Assembly: GCA_041725955.1 (NCBI GenBank)
Contig: JBGRQE010000009.1
Location: forward strand, 20,174 to 84,173
DNA from: JBGRPZ01 sp041725955
GTDB lineage: Bacteria > Bacteroidota > Bacteroidia > Bacteroidales > JBGRPZ01
Reading direction: 5' to 3'
Length of the DNA stretch: 64,000 bases
The notes beneath the pieces are model-generated. The model ran no database searches, had not been told where the DNA came from, and was given only the letters and a program-made list of their open reading frames with translations. The position numbers were made by a program, and so were the translations under genes. Below are positions 25,652-34,050 of the stretch, piece by piece. Position 1 is the stretch's first letter; every line of letters starts with the position of its first letter.

Positions 25652-27286
25652 TTATTTATTGATTTTATTATCCTGGATTTTCCAGGGAATTTCTTCTGAT
25701 TTATAGAAATTTATATTTCTTGCTTTTAGGCGATTATACTGATCTCCAAGGCGTTTTTTATAGCCTTCCCAATTTCGCTTTTCTTTTGGTGTCCAACCAA
25801 TTTCTGCAATACTAATAATTCTGGGGAAAGCTAAAAAGTCAAGATCTTTTAAATTCTTTATGGTTTCTGTCCATATAGGAGCTTCAATACCTGCGATACT
25901 TTGTTCTGGGATTTCTGGACTTATTGTATTTGGATCCCAATCGTAACTGGTTTTTACATCAATATAACCTGCCCAATGTAGTCCAAGTGGAGTTTTGGTG
26001 TCATATTTCATATCGAGGTAACAATGCTTCGCATTTGAATATATAATCTGTGCATTTTTCTTGGAAGCAATGTTCGCTATAGAATCACTTTTCCAATATT
26101 GGCAAATTGTGTTTTGATCGATATTAGCAGTAGCTACTTCTTCCCATCCAATCATTTTCTTATTATACTTTTTTACGATTGGAGCTATTTTGTCTATGAA
26201 TGTAATATAATCATCATGAGGAGTCGAGTGCGATTCATCACCTCCTATGTGAATATATGGTCCTGGAGTAATTTCTGATAGTTCACGAATTACATCATCG
26301 ATGAACTTATATGTAATATCCTTTTTTACACACAAAGAACTAAATCCCACATCAATGCCCGTATAAAGTTTTGTTGCTTTGTTGTCGCAGTTTAATTCTG
26401 CATATGAAGCTAGAGCAGCATTGGTATGACCAGGCATATCTATTTCTGGAACAATGGTGATAAAGTGATCTTTGGCATAGTTTACAATATCTTTATACTG
26501 TTCCTGAGTAAAGTAACCTCCTTTTCCACCGCCAACTTCAGTACTTCCACCAATTTCTGTAAGCTTTGGCCATGATTTAATTTCAATCCTCCATCCTTGA
26601 TCGTCTGATAAATGAAGATGTAAGTAATTTATCTTGTATTTCGCTATTTGATCGATATAGGTTTTTACATCTTCAGAAGGCAAGAAATGGCGAGAAACAT
26701 CAAGCATTGCTCCACGATAGGCATATCTGGGATAATCGTCGATAATTCCGCATGCTACAATAATAGGATCTTGAATTATGGCCGATTGAGATTCGATTTC
26801 ATCTGGCAATAGTTGCATTAAGGTTTGCATACCATAGAATATTCCGGAAGGATTCTTTGCCAATAGAATAATTCGGTCGTTTTTGATTTCCAGATTATAA
26901 CCTTCTTCTTCTTTAACCGTAGGAGAGATCCCTATATAAATATTTCCTTCCAATTTGTTAGCGTTCAAATTCTCAAAAGGAATCGGAAACTTAGTTGTTT
27001 TGCGAATCTGATTGAAAAAAGGTGTTGCAATTCTTTCCAATTCATTCTGATTGCCATCGAATAGAACTTTACAATCTTTTAAGAGTTCAAATCCAGAATA
27101 TACTTGTTCGTCTTTGCTTATATTAGCAGGTTCTGGGATAACATTTTCAGGAAGCTTAATATTCGCAGGTAAAGGAATAATAGATTCCTGAGATAAGTTT
27201 TTAGGAATAGGCTTTTTACAACTTAATGGTAGTAGAATGCTAAGGAATAACATCCATACTAATGTTTTAATTTGGGTTGTTTTCAT
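25652..27286 (-). CDS. GH20 beta-N-acetylhexosaminidase lipoprotein
   Basis: The ATG at 27286 is chosen over the upstream TTG because it starts the signal peptide (MKTTQIKTLVWMLFLSILL) directly; a lipobox-like LPLSC puts Cys23 at the cleavage site, so the enzyme is probably membrane-anchored in the periplasm or at the surface. The 544-residue product has the GH20b domain (about 60-175) and a TIM barrel with the catalytic pair Asp350-Glu351 in HIGGDESH, and HLSDDQGWR before it. It removes terminal GlcNAc or GalNAc from glycans or chitin fragments. It is the first gene of a two-gene minus-strand unit with the MIF-like gene. Confidence 0.93.
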   Translation of the reverse strand: MKTTQIKTLVWMLFLSILLPLSCKKPIPKNLSQESIIPLPANIKLPENVIPEPANISKDEQVYSGFELLKDCKVLFDGNQNELERIATPFFNQIRKTTKFPIPFENLNANKLEGNIYIGISPTVKEEEGYNLEIKNDRIILLAKNPSGIFYGMQTLMQLLPDEIESQSAIIQDPIIVACGIIDDYPRYAYRGAMLDVSRHFLPSEDVKTYIDQIAKYKINYLHLHLSDDQGWRIEIKSWPKLTEIGGSTEVGGGKGGYFTQEQYKDIVNYAKDHFITIVPEIDMPGHTNAALASYAELNCDNKATKLYTGIDVGFSSLCVKKDITYKFIDDVIRELSEITPGPYIHIGGDESHSTPHDDYITFIDKIAPIVKKYNKKMIGWEEVATANIDQNTICQYWKSDSIANIASKKNAQIIYSNAKHCYLDMKYDTKTPLGLHWAGYIDVKTSYDWDPNTISPEIPEQSIAGIEAPIWTETIKNLKDLDFLAFPRIISIAEIGWTPKEKRNWEGYKKRLGDQYNRLKARNINFYKSEEIPWKIQDNKINK

Positions 27287-27505
27287 GGTTTTTAAAGGCA
27301 AATTAAAATTTATTTAATCTCAAAAAGTAATTTCAAAACATAAAAACTTAGAAAGACTTAAGCATTGTGTTATCAGTTTTGAAAAGTAAGTTAAATTCTT
27401 TCCTTATAAAAGGAATTAGTTTTCAAATTACTCTAATTAATAAATGATTTTAACGGGCTTTTATTCTATCAATTAGGAAGATTAAAAGACTAAAAGATAA
27501 AATAG

Positions 27506-27535
27506 CTCGTATATTCTGTAACAGAATTTTACGAG
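27506..27535. promoter_or_regulatory. Operator-like palindrome in the leader of the S9 peptidase gene
   Basis: CTCGTA at 27506 is mirrored by TACGAG ending at 27535, and an inner ATTCTGT is mirrored by ACAGAAT around a single central base. The one-base loop is too small for a stable RNA hairpin, so a dimeric DNA-binding regulator is the better guess. It ends 20 bases before the ATG, between divergent genes. Confidence 0.5.
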
Positions 27536-27555
27536 AAACAAAATTAATATTTCAT

Positions 27556-30387
27556 ATGCATAATTTTAGTTCAGTTCTTTTAACTGTGTCCTTGCTATTA
27601 TTGGGGTGTTTAGCAAAGGGGCAACAAAAAAAAGTAATTTCTCATCAGGATTATGATCTTTGGAGAACCATCAAGAATGAAAAACTTAGTAATTCGGGCG
27701 ATTACTTGCTTTATAATGCAGTTCCTTTGGATGGAGATGCAACTCTATATTTATATAAAGCGAAATCTGGAGTACTAGATTCAATATTTAGAGCTGAAAA
27801 AGCCAGCTTTTCTTCTTCCGAGCAATATGTTGCCTTACACCTTAAGCCATCTAAAGATTCGGTGAACAGACTCAGAAGAGATCAAGTAAAGAAGGATAAC
27901 TTGCCAAAAGACACTTTGTTGATTTGGAATTTAAATACCAATGCACAAGTTAAAATACCGAATCTAAAATCATATAAGCTACCCCAAAAAAAGGGTGATT
28001 GGCTGGCATTTGAGCAATATAAAAGTAAGGGAGACAAAAAAGATACTATAACTTCAAACAAAAAATTGAAGAAGAGTAAAAGCAAGAAGAAACAACAAAC
28101 TCAATTGTTTGCTTTTAATCCGATTACCAACGATAGTGTCTCTTTTCAGAATATAAAGGAATATTCATTCTCTGATGAAGGGAATGTTTTGGCTATGTTG
28201 TTAGAGAGTAAGGATAGTATAAACAGTAGTCACTTTGTTGTTTTCTATCCACAAAGTAAGAAAGTGGATACTGTGTTTAAATCTAATGCAAAGCTTGAAA
28301 AGTTAAGTGTAGATTCAAATGGAAATCAGTTTGCATTTATTTCTAAAGCAGATAGCACTCATCAAAAGAAAAATAACTTATTCTATTTTCATATAAAGAA
28401 TAATAAGGTTATTTCTTCTACTATTGATTCCATTGCCAAATCAGAATTATGTAAGGAAAATATGTATGTAAGTGATAAATTCGCTCCTTACTTCTCTGAA
28501 AATGGAAATCGTTTGTTCTTTGGGACAGTACCTGAATTGCCACAAAAAGAGAAAGACACTCTTTTGCCAGAAGAAAAGGTAAGTGTTGACATTTGGCACT
28601 GGAAAGATAAGGATATCCAGCCTCGTCAATTAAAGAATCTAAAGAAAGATAAAGAAAGAACATATACTGCTGTTTATCTTACAAAGGCTAAGAAAACTAT
28701 ACAACTGGCTACTCCTGATATTTCTACACTTCAAAAGGATTTGAAAAAGGAAGATAAGTATATATTGGCCTTTAATGATGACTCCTATCGTTACTTGATG
28801 CAATGGGAGGGTAGAGAGTTTAAAGATGTTTATCTGATTGAGCTTGAAAGTGGAAAAAGACAAAAGGTATTGACTAAAATAAGTGAGAAACCTCTACTTA
28901 GTCCAAAGCAAAAGTATATTAGTTATTTCTCGCCAGACGATGCTTCTTGGTATGCGTATGATATTGCAAAGAAGAGAAATCTAAATCTTACTGCAGGTAT
29001 AAAGGACATTTCTTTTGCCAAAGAAGATCATGATATGCCTATTGTAGCTCCTGCATACGGAAGGGCTGGGTGGACAAAGAATGATAAGAGCTTTGTTGTG
29101 TTCGACCGATATGATTTGTGGTTGCTAAGTCCAGATAAGAAGCAAAACCCTAAACGATTGACTAAAGGTTATGGGCGCAGTCATTCTTTACAACTTAGAT
29201 TTGTTCGTACAGATAAAGAGAGTTATGTTATTCCGACTGATAAAATGTTACTTCGCTCATTCAATGAAAAGACTAAAGCTAATGCCTTTTATAATTGTGA
29301 TGAGCAAGGAAATGTGAATAAACTTATCTCTGGCGATTATCTGTTTGACAACTTGGTAAAAGCTAAGGATTCTGATGTTGTTATTTATACCCGTCAGAGT
29401 TTTCAGGAATTTCCTGACCTGTGGATTAGCGATCTAAGTTTTGAGAACCCCATAAAAGTATCGAATGTAAATCCTCAGCAAAAAGATTTCAACTGGGGAA
29501 CTGTTGAGTTGGTTGAATGGGAATCGTTTGGAGGAATTCCTCTGGAAGGACTTTTTTATAAGCCAGAGAACTTCGATCCGAATAAGAAATATCCGATGTT
29601 GGTTTATTTCTATGAAACCTATAGTCAGCGTTTGCATAAACATCATTTCCCAAAGCCATCATACTCTACAATTAACTTTCCTTCATACTTGAGTAATGGA
29701 TATTTGATTTTTGTTCCAGATATTAAATATACAGAAGGAAACCCTGGTAAAGACGCATATAACTCAATAATTAGTGGTGTTGAGCACTTGGCAAGTACAC
29801 GTTCTTACATTGATAGAGAACACCTGGGAATTCAAGGACAAAGCTGGGGTGGATATCAAACTGCATATTTGGTTACTCAAACCAATATCTTTGCCGCTGC
29901 CGAAGCTGGTGCTCCTGTAAGTAATATGACTAGTGCATATGGTGGAATAAGATGGAAATCGGGATTAAGCAGACAGTTTCAATACGAAAAAACACAGAGT
30001 AGAATAGGAGGAACCCTTTGGGAAAAACCAATGCATTATATAAAGAACTCGCCTTTGTTTTTTGCCGATCAAGTGAATACTCCATTGATGATTATGCATA
30101 ATGATAATGATGGAGCAGTGCCTTGGTATCAAGGTATAGAACTGTTTATGGCTTTAAAACGCTTACAAAAACCTACTTGGCTTATCAATTATAACAATGC
30201 GCCACATAACTTACGACGATTGGCCGATCGAAGAGATTTAACGATTCGCTTGCAGCAATTCTTTGATTTTTACCTGAAACATGCACCAGCACCCGAATGG
30301 CTGCAAAATGGAATCCCTGCTGTTAGAAAAGGTAAAGACTTTGGTTTTAAGTTGATAAAGGATTCAAAAGAAGAAATAGAGAAATAG
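27556..30387 (+). CDS. S9 family prolyl oligopeptidase/acylaminoacyl peptidase, exported
   Basis: This 943-residue serine peptidase has an N-terminal export signal (VLLTVSLLLLGCLAKGQ, with a possible lipobox cysteine), a long beta-propeller region (about 40-680) and a C-terminal alpha/beta hydrolase. The catalytic serine is Ser763 (GQSWGGYQ), the aspartate is Asp850 or Asp852 (NDNDGAVPW) and the histidine is His884 (NNAPHNLRR). A lysine-rich insert near residues 165-180 (KKLKKSKSKKKQQ) interrupts the propeller and is unusual. It likely trims peptides in the periplasm. It is transcribed alone, divergent from the hexosaminidase, and ends at a terminator. Confidence 0.92.
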   Translation: MHNFSSVLLTVSLLLLGCLAKGQQKKVISHQDYDLWRTIKNEKLSNSGDYLLYNAVPLDGDATLYLYKAKSGVLDSIFRAEKASFSSSEQYVALHLKPSKDSVNRLRRDQVKKDNLPKDTLLIWNLNTNAQVKIPNLKSYKLPQKKGDWLAFEQYKSKGDKKDTITSNKKLKKSKSKKKQQTQLFAFNPITNDSVSFQNIKEYSFSDEGNVLAMLLESKDSINSSHFVVFYPQSKKVDTVFKSNAKLEKLSVDSNGNQFAFISKADSTHQKKNNLFYFHIKNNKVISSTIDSIAKSELCKENMYVSDKFAPYFSENGNRLFFGTVPELPQKEKDTLLPEEKVSVDIWHWKDKDIQPRQLKNLKKDKERTYTAVYLTKAKKTIQLATPDISTLQKDLKKEDKYILAFNDDSYRYLMQWEGREFKDVYLIELESGKRQKVLTKISEKPLLSPKQKYISYFSPDDASWYAYDIAKKRNLNLTAGIKDISFAKEDHDMPIVAPAYGRAGWTKNDKSFVVFDRYDLWLLSPDKKQNPKRLTKGYGRSHSLQLRFVRTDKESYVIPTDKMLLRSFNEKTKANAFYNCDEQGNVNKLISGDYLFDNLVKAKDSDVVIYTRQSFQEFPDLWISDLSFENPIKVSNVNPQQKDFNWGTVELVEWESFGGIPLEGLFYKPENFDPNKKYPMLVYFYETYSQRLHKHHFPKPSYSTINFPSYLSNGYLIFVPDIKYTEGNPGKDAYNSIISGVEHLASTRSYIDREHLGIQGQSWGGYQTAYLVTQTNIFAAAEAGAPVSNMTSAYGGIRWKSGLSRQFQYEKTQSRIGGTLWEKPMHYIKNSPLFFADQVNTPLMIMHNDNDGAVPWYQGIELFMALKRLQKPTWLINYNNAPHNLRRLADRRDLTIRLQQFFDFYLKHAPAPEWLQNGIPAVRKGKDFGFKLIKDSKEEIEK

Positions 30388-30475
30388 GAGTGTTTCCAAT
30401 AAAAGTGTAATAATATTTATTGAATCATAAACATTAGTATTACTGCACTTTTTGATGATAATAAAAATTATAAAT

Positions 30476-30502
30476 AAGGCTGCTCTTTTTGGGCAGCCTT
30501 TT
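30476..30502 (+). terminator. Terminator after the S9 peptidase gene
   Basis: AAGGCTGC pairs with GCAGCCTT with a T-rich loop and a short T tail. It closely resembles the terminator at 25263. Confidence 0.75.
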
Positions 30503-30666
30503 GCAAATCATTACCTTAAGGTATTGTTTCCTGTTGCAGGATTTCTTATATTCGTTTGACTATTAATCAAACTGAAATTTAAGAGCAAAGAAGAGCTTCC
30601 TTCCATAAAATAACTCTATTTTGGTTCTTCTATTCTGATGGTCTCAGTTGCTAAAAACATAAACGC

Positions 30667-31308
30667 ATGAACGAATTCAGCAAAGAAACCCTTGAGCAAG
30701 CCAAGTCATTTGACCTGATAGGTGAAAAGTATGAAGAAACATTTGGCGATAATCCTTATCAACTTATGGCAATGGCTTGGCTTAATGATCGCATTCAACC
30801 GGGAAACACCGTTCTTGATGTTGGATGTGGCGACGGATTACTTACTGCCAAACCAATTATTGAAGCTGGCAATAAGCTTGTTGGCATAGATAATTCGAAA
30901 GAGATGTTGCGTCTTGCTAAAAGAAATGTTCCTGAAGGAGATTTCAAACTTATGGATATGCGTAATATTAATTTCGAAAATCAACGCTTTGATTCAGCAA
31001 CAGCATTTTTCTCTCTTATTCACTTACCCAAAAACGAGATAAAAGACGTTATTTCAAGTATCTTAGATCAAATTGCCTTACGAGGTTTTCTTGTCTTTTC
31101 TTTAGTTGAAGGACATTTCGATAATAAGGAAGTCATTTTCTTAGGCCAAAAGATGCGAATATCTACCTATATGATTGAAGAAGTTCGTAAAATTATGTCG
31201 CAATTGCCTGTTATCGAACTTAATGTTAAGAAACATATGTTTAGACCCAAATCGGGAGGGTTTAAAGAAAGTCAACTGTATTTCTATTATCAAAAAGTTA
31301 AAGGTTAA
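30667..31308 (+). CDS. Class I SAM-dependent methyltransferase
   Basis: This 213-residue cytoplasmic protein has the Rossmann methyltransferase core: VLDVGCGDGLLT (motif I, about residues 50-61), VGIDNSKEMLRLAK (ribose-binding acidic residue) and FDSATAFFSLIHLP (motif IV/post-I strand). Length matches small ubiE-like or methyltransf_11/25 enzymes. There is no operon partner: terminators lie before and after it. The substrate cannot be predicted. Confidence 0.85.
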   Translation: MNEFSKETLEQAKSFDLIGEKYEETFGDNPYQLMAMAWLNDRIQPGNTVLDVGCGDGLLTAKPIIEAGNKLVGIDNSKEMLRLAKRNVPEGDFKLMDMRNINFENQRFDSATAFFSLIHLPKNEIKDVISSILDQIALRGFLVFSLVEGHFDNKEVIFLGQKMRISTYMIEEVRKIMSQLPVIELNVKKHMFRPKSGGFKESQLYFYYQKVKG

Positions 31309-31331
31309 ACCACATTCTTCAATTATTTATG

Positions 31332-31369
31332 GCATCTTCGGAAAATCTTCTTTTTGGGGATGCTTTTTT
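31332..31369 (+). terminator. Terminator after the methyltransferase gene
   Basis: GCATC pairs with GATGC, the stem is extended by AAAA/TTTT inside, and a run of six Ts follows. It starts 24 bases past the stop codon. Confidence 0.7.
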
Positions 31370-31499
31370 ATGTACTCAAGTCTCCGTTTAATATCACTTT
31401 ACCACCATCTTATAAACCATATTTTTATAACTTCACAATTGTAAACTCAAACCAGAGCCATACTTCACAATAGTTTATCGTATTACAAATTTACACATT

Positions 31500-33626
31500 A
31501 TGAAAAAGATCTATTTAGTTCTTCTTTTTAGCATACTGGGTTTTTCTGTCAATGCTCAGTTTGGTACTTTGCTAAACGAATTCACCCTTGAAAAGGATAA
31601 GCCTACATGCCCTTGGGGCATTGCCGTTAGTGATTCTAAGATTTATGTGGGTGATTTTGACTTCTGGGGTCCCGGACAGTCTATTATTTCTGTTTACGAC
31701 ATGGAAGGTAAATTTATTAAGAACCTTGATATTTCAAGCTGGGCAGCTTGCCCGCAAGCCAATGAAATGGCCGATATGGCATATCATGATGGCATGTTGT
31801 ATATGATGGGTAATGATGGAACCATAAAAAAGGTAAATGCAAACACTGGCGAGTTGGTTGAAACATCACAAGGCAACTGGTCTAATCACGATCCGAAAGG
31901 TATTGCATATGATGCCAACAATGACGTGTTTTATATTGGTGGATGGAATGTAGATCCAGGAATATTAAAGGTGAAATTTGATGGAGAAGAATTGGGAGGC
32001 ATTGCATTTGATGGTGTTTACTCTCTGGCTTTTCATCCTGGAACTCTAGAATCAGGCACTTTGTTTGTTACCGACGGAAAGAAAATGATTCATGAAGTAA
32101 ATCCCGAAACTGGCGAAACCATACAAAGCTTCAAGTCGGATGTTAGTATGATGGGTGGTGTCGACATCAACGAATATGGTCATATTTACGTGGTCGATCA
32201 AAAGTCGAGGAAAATATTATGTTACGATTCTGGCAATGCCTTCTTCAATCCAAAAGCTCCTATAGGCGTAGAGAATCTGGAAGCAAAAGCAGGTCCTAAA
32301 GCTGAATTAAAGGTGGAACTTACATGGAATTTTCCTACCAAAGCCATGAATGGTGACGACTTAACAGGGAAGTTATCGTACAAAGTGCATGTAAACGATA
32401 GTTATTATACCGAGATTGAAGAAGGAAAAGATCCGGGTAGCAAAGCTGTCTTTGTAGATGATGCTGCAAAACAGGGATTCAATAAATATACGGTTCATGT
32501 AAGCAATGAAAATGGCAGTGGAATTAGCAAAACCATATTTGTATATGCAGGTCTAGACACTCCCGGGCCGGTTAGCAACATAAAGCTTAAGCAAACCGAA
32601 AAAGGACAACTTTCGGCATCACTATCTTGGGATGCTCCTACGGAAGGCACTAATGGTGGTTACTTCGATGGTCAAATTAGTTCGTATAAGATTATTCGCT
32701 ATCCAGATAAAAAAGAATTCACCAAAGGCGATGAGTTGGATCAAAATGTGTTTATAGATATTGTTCCCAAGTCGTTTTATTACCATTATAAGATTATTCC
32801 TGTTTCAGAAGCTGGCGAAGGTTCCGCGGCAAGCAGTTATCCAGAAAACATATTCGATAACGATCAGTTGTTCTTCGATGCATTCTTCCCATACGAAAAC
32901 AGAGTTTGGGATACTAAAGGAGGCGAAAACTGGATGATTTCTGATTTTTCTTGCATGGCAGGAGGAGAGGCTCCCGAAGCAGGCTTCCATTATCAACCCA
33001 AGGTTGTGGCTTTTCAGGAATTTATATCTCCATTCATCGAAAAAGCTGTTTATACAGATAAGTTATATATGTCATTCACCTATTCTATGCAGGATGTAAA
33101 GGGAGGTTATGAAATATATTTGGCATGTGCTCCGTTAACCACCACGAATCCTGACGACTATGAAAAACTATACACTTTTCCTATAGAAACTACCGAAGAG
33201 CCCAAGACCGTAAAGCTTGAAATGAATTTTGATAATGTGCCTAATACCATGGAAAGCGACGGGTTTAGATTGTATTTTGTGTTTAATGGAAATTCAGACG
33301 ATATTCAATATTTTGCTTTCGACGATATATCCATCCGCACCAAACCCTATACAGCCATTCAGGAAATAGGCAATATAGAAACATCCATCTATCCAAATCC
33401 TTGTACGAATGAATTAAACATTCATTTAAATTCAACAGAAATAGTAAACAATCTTCAGATTAACATTAAGGATGCTTTGGGAAGAACATTACTAACAGAA
33501 AAATATTCTGAACTGAATCAGAAGCAAAGCAAGTTTGTAATTCCTACAGCACAACTCTCGAAAGGACTATATTTTGTTGAGGTTATTTCCAACAATAGGC
33601 GTTTCGTAAAGAAATTACTAAAGTAA
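31500..33626 (+). CDS. Secreted propeller/fibronectin-type protein with T9SS sorting tail
   Basis: This 708-residue protein has a signal peptide (MKKIYLVLLFSILGFSVNAQ). Residues 25-250 look like an NHL/SMP-30-type propeller (repeated blades such as GHIYVVDQKSRKILCYD). Two fibronectin-type III-like domains follow (about 255-350 and 355-445), then a jelly-roll-like domain (about 455-620) and a C-terminal type IX secretion tail (SIYPNPCTNELNIHL ... GLYFVEVISNNRRFVKKLLK). The tail implies export through the T9SS and attachment to the cell surface or release. Two-lobed binding rather than catalysis is likely; no enzyme motif is seen. Its base composition is slightly richer in GC than its neighbours. 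Confidence 0.88.
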   Translation: MKKIYLVLLFSILGFSVNAQFGTLLNEFTLEKDKPTCPWGIAVSDSKIYVGDFDFWGPGQSIISVYDMEGKFIKNLDISSWAACPQANEMADMAYHDGMLYMMGNDGTIKKVNANTGELVETSQGNWSNHDPKGIAYDANNDVFYIGGWNVDPGILKVKFDGEELGGIAFDGVYSLAFHPGTLESGTLFVTDGKKMIHEVNPETGETIQSFKSDVSMMGGVDINEYGHIYVVDQKSRKILCYDSGNAFFNPKAPIGVENLEAKAGPKAELKVELTWNFPTKAMNGDDLTGKLSYKVHVNDSYYTEIEEGKDPGSKAVFVDDAAKQGFNKYTVHVSNENGSGISKTIFVYAGLDTPGPVSNIKLKQTEKGQLSASLSWDAPTEGTNGGYFDGQISSYKIIRYPDKKEFTKGDELDQNVFIDIVPKSFYYHYKIIPVSEAGEGSAASSYPENIFDNDQLFFDAFFPYENRVWDTKGGENWMISDFSCMAGGEAPEAGFHYQPKVVAFQEFISPFIEKAVYTDKLYMSFTYSMQDVKGGYEIYLACAPLTTTNPDDYEKLYTFPIETTEEPKTVKLEMNFDNVPNTMESDGFRLYFVFNGNSDDIQYFAFDDISIRTKPYTAIQEIGNIETSIYPNPCTNELNIHLNSTEIVNNLQINIKDALGRTLLTEKYSELNQKQSKFVIPTAQLSKGLYFVEVISNNRRFVKKLLK

Positions 33627-33748
33627 AAAACACTGCATAAATCGCCATTGCATGCGTCTTTGCATTTGCGCTTATAACATGCATTCCGGCTTTCTCTATT
33701 TACCAAATCATTCCGGCATTTCGTAAATATGGAAAGGGTAAAATAAAG

Positions 33749-34047
33749 CACCTAGGTGAAGGTGCTTAACTTACGACTACGAATGGTATCACCTACCTAG
33801 GTGCAAGGGAGCAACTCTCGACTAGAGTTGCTCCCTTGCATTATGGTGAAAGAGACCCTTGCACCTAGGTGGTTTCTAATTTTCACCATGGTGAATTGTA
33901 AATTTCATTATAATGAAAATCGAAAAGCACCATGGTGAATTTTAATTTGCACCATAATGAAATGCAAAAAGCACCGTAATGAAAATCGAAAAGCACCATG
34001 GTGAATTTTAAATTGTACCATGGTGCTTTTTATATTTCATTACTATG
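33749..34047. repeat. Repeat array B: 22-bp periodic palindromes with a central hairpin
   Basis: From 33862 to 34047 nine 10-base modules start at 33862, 33884, 33906, 33928, 33950, 33972, 33994, 34016 and 34038, exactly 22 apart, separated by 12-base AT-rich spacers. Modules are perfect palindromes (CACCTAGGTG, CACCATGGTG, CATTATAATG) or hybrids of two half-sites (CACCATAATG, CACCGTAATG). Upstream, near the same register, are CACCTAGGTG at 33749, TACCTAGGTG at 33794 and CATTATGGTG at 33839, the last two flanking a 17-bp perfect stem (33802-33818 with 33824-33840, loop CGACT). It lies between convergent genes, ending 3 bases before the stop codon of the barrel gene. Function unknown. Confidence 0.92.
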
Positions 34048-34050
34048 GAT

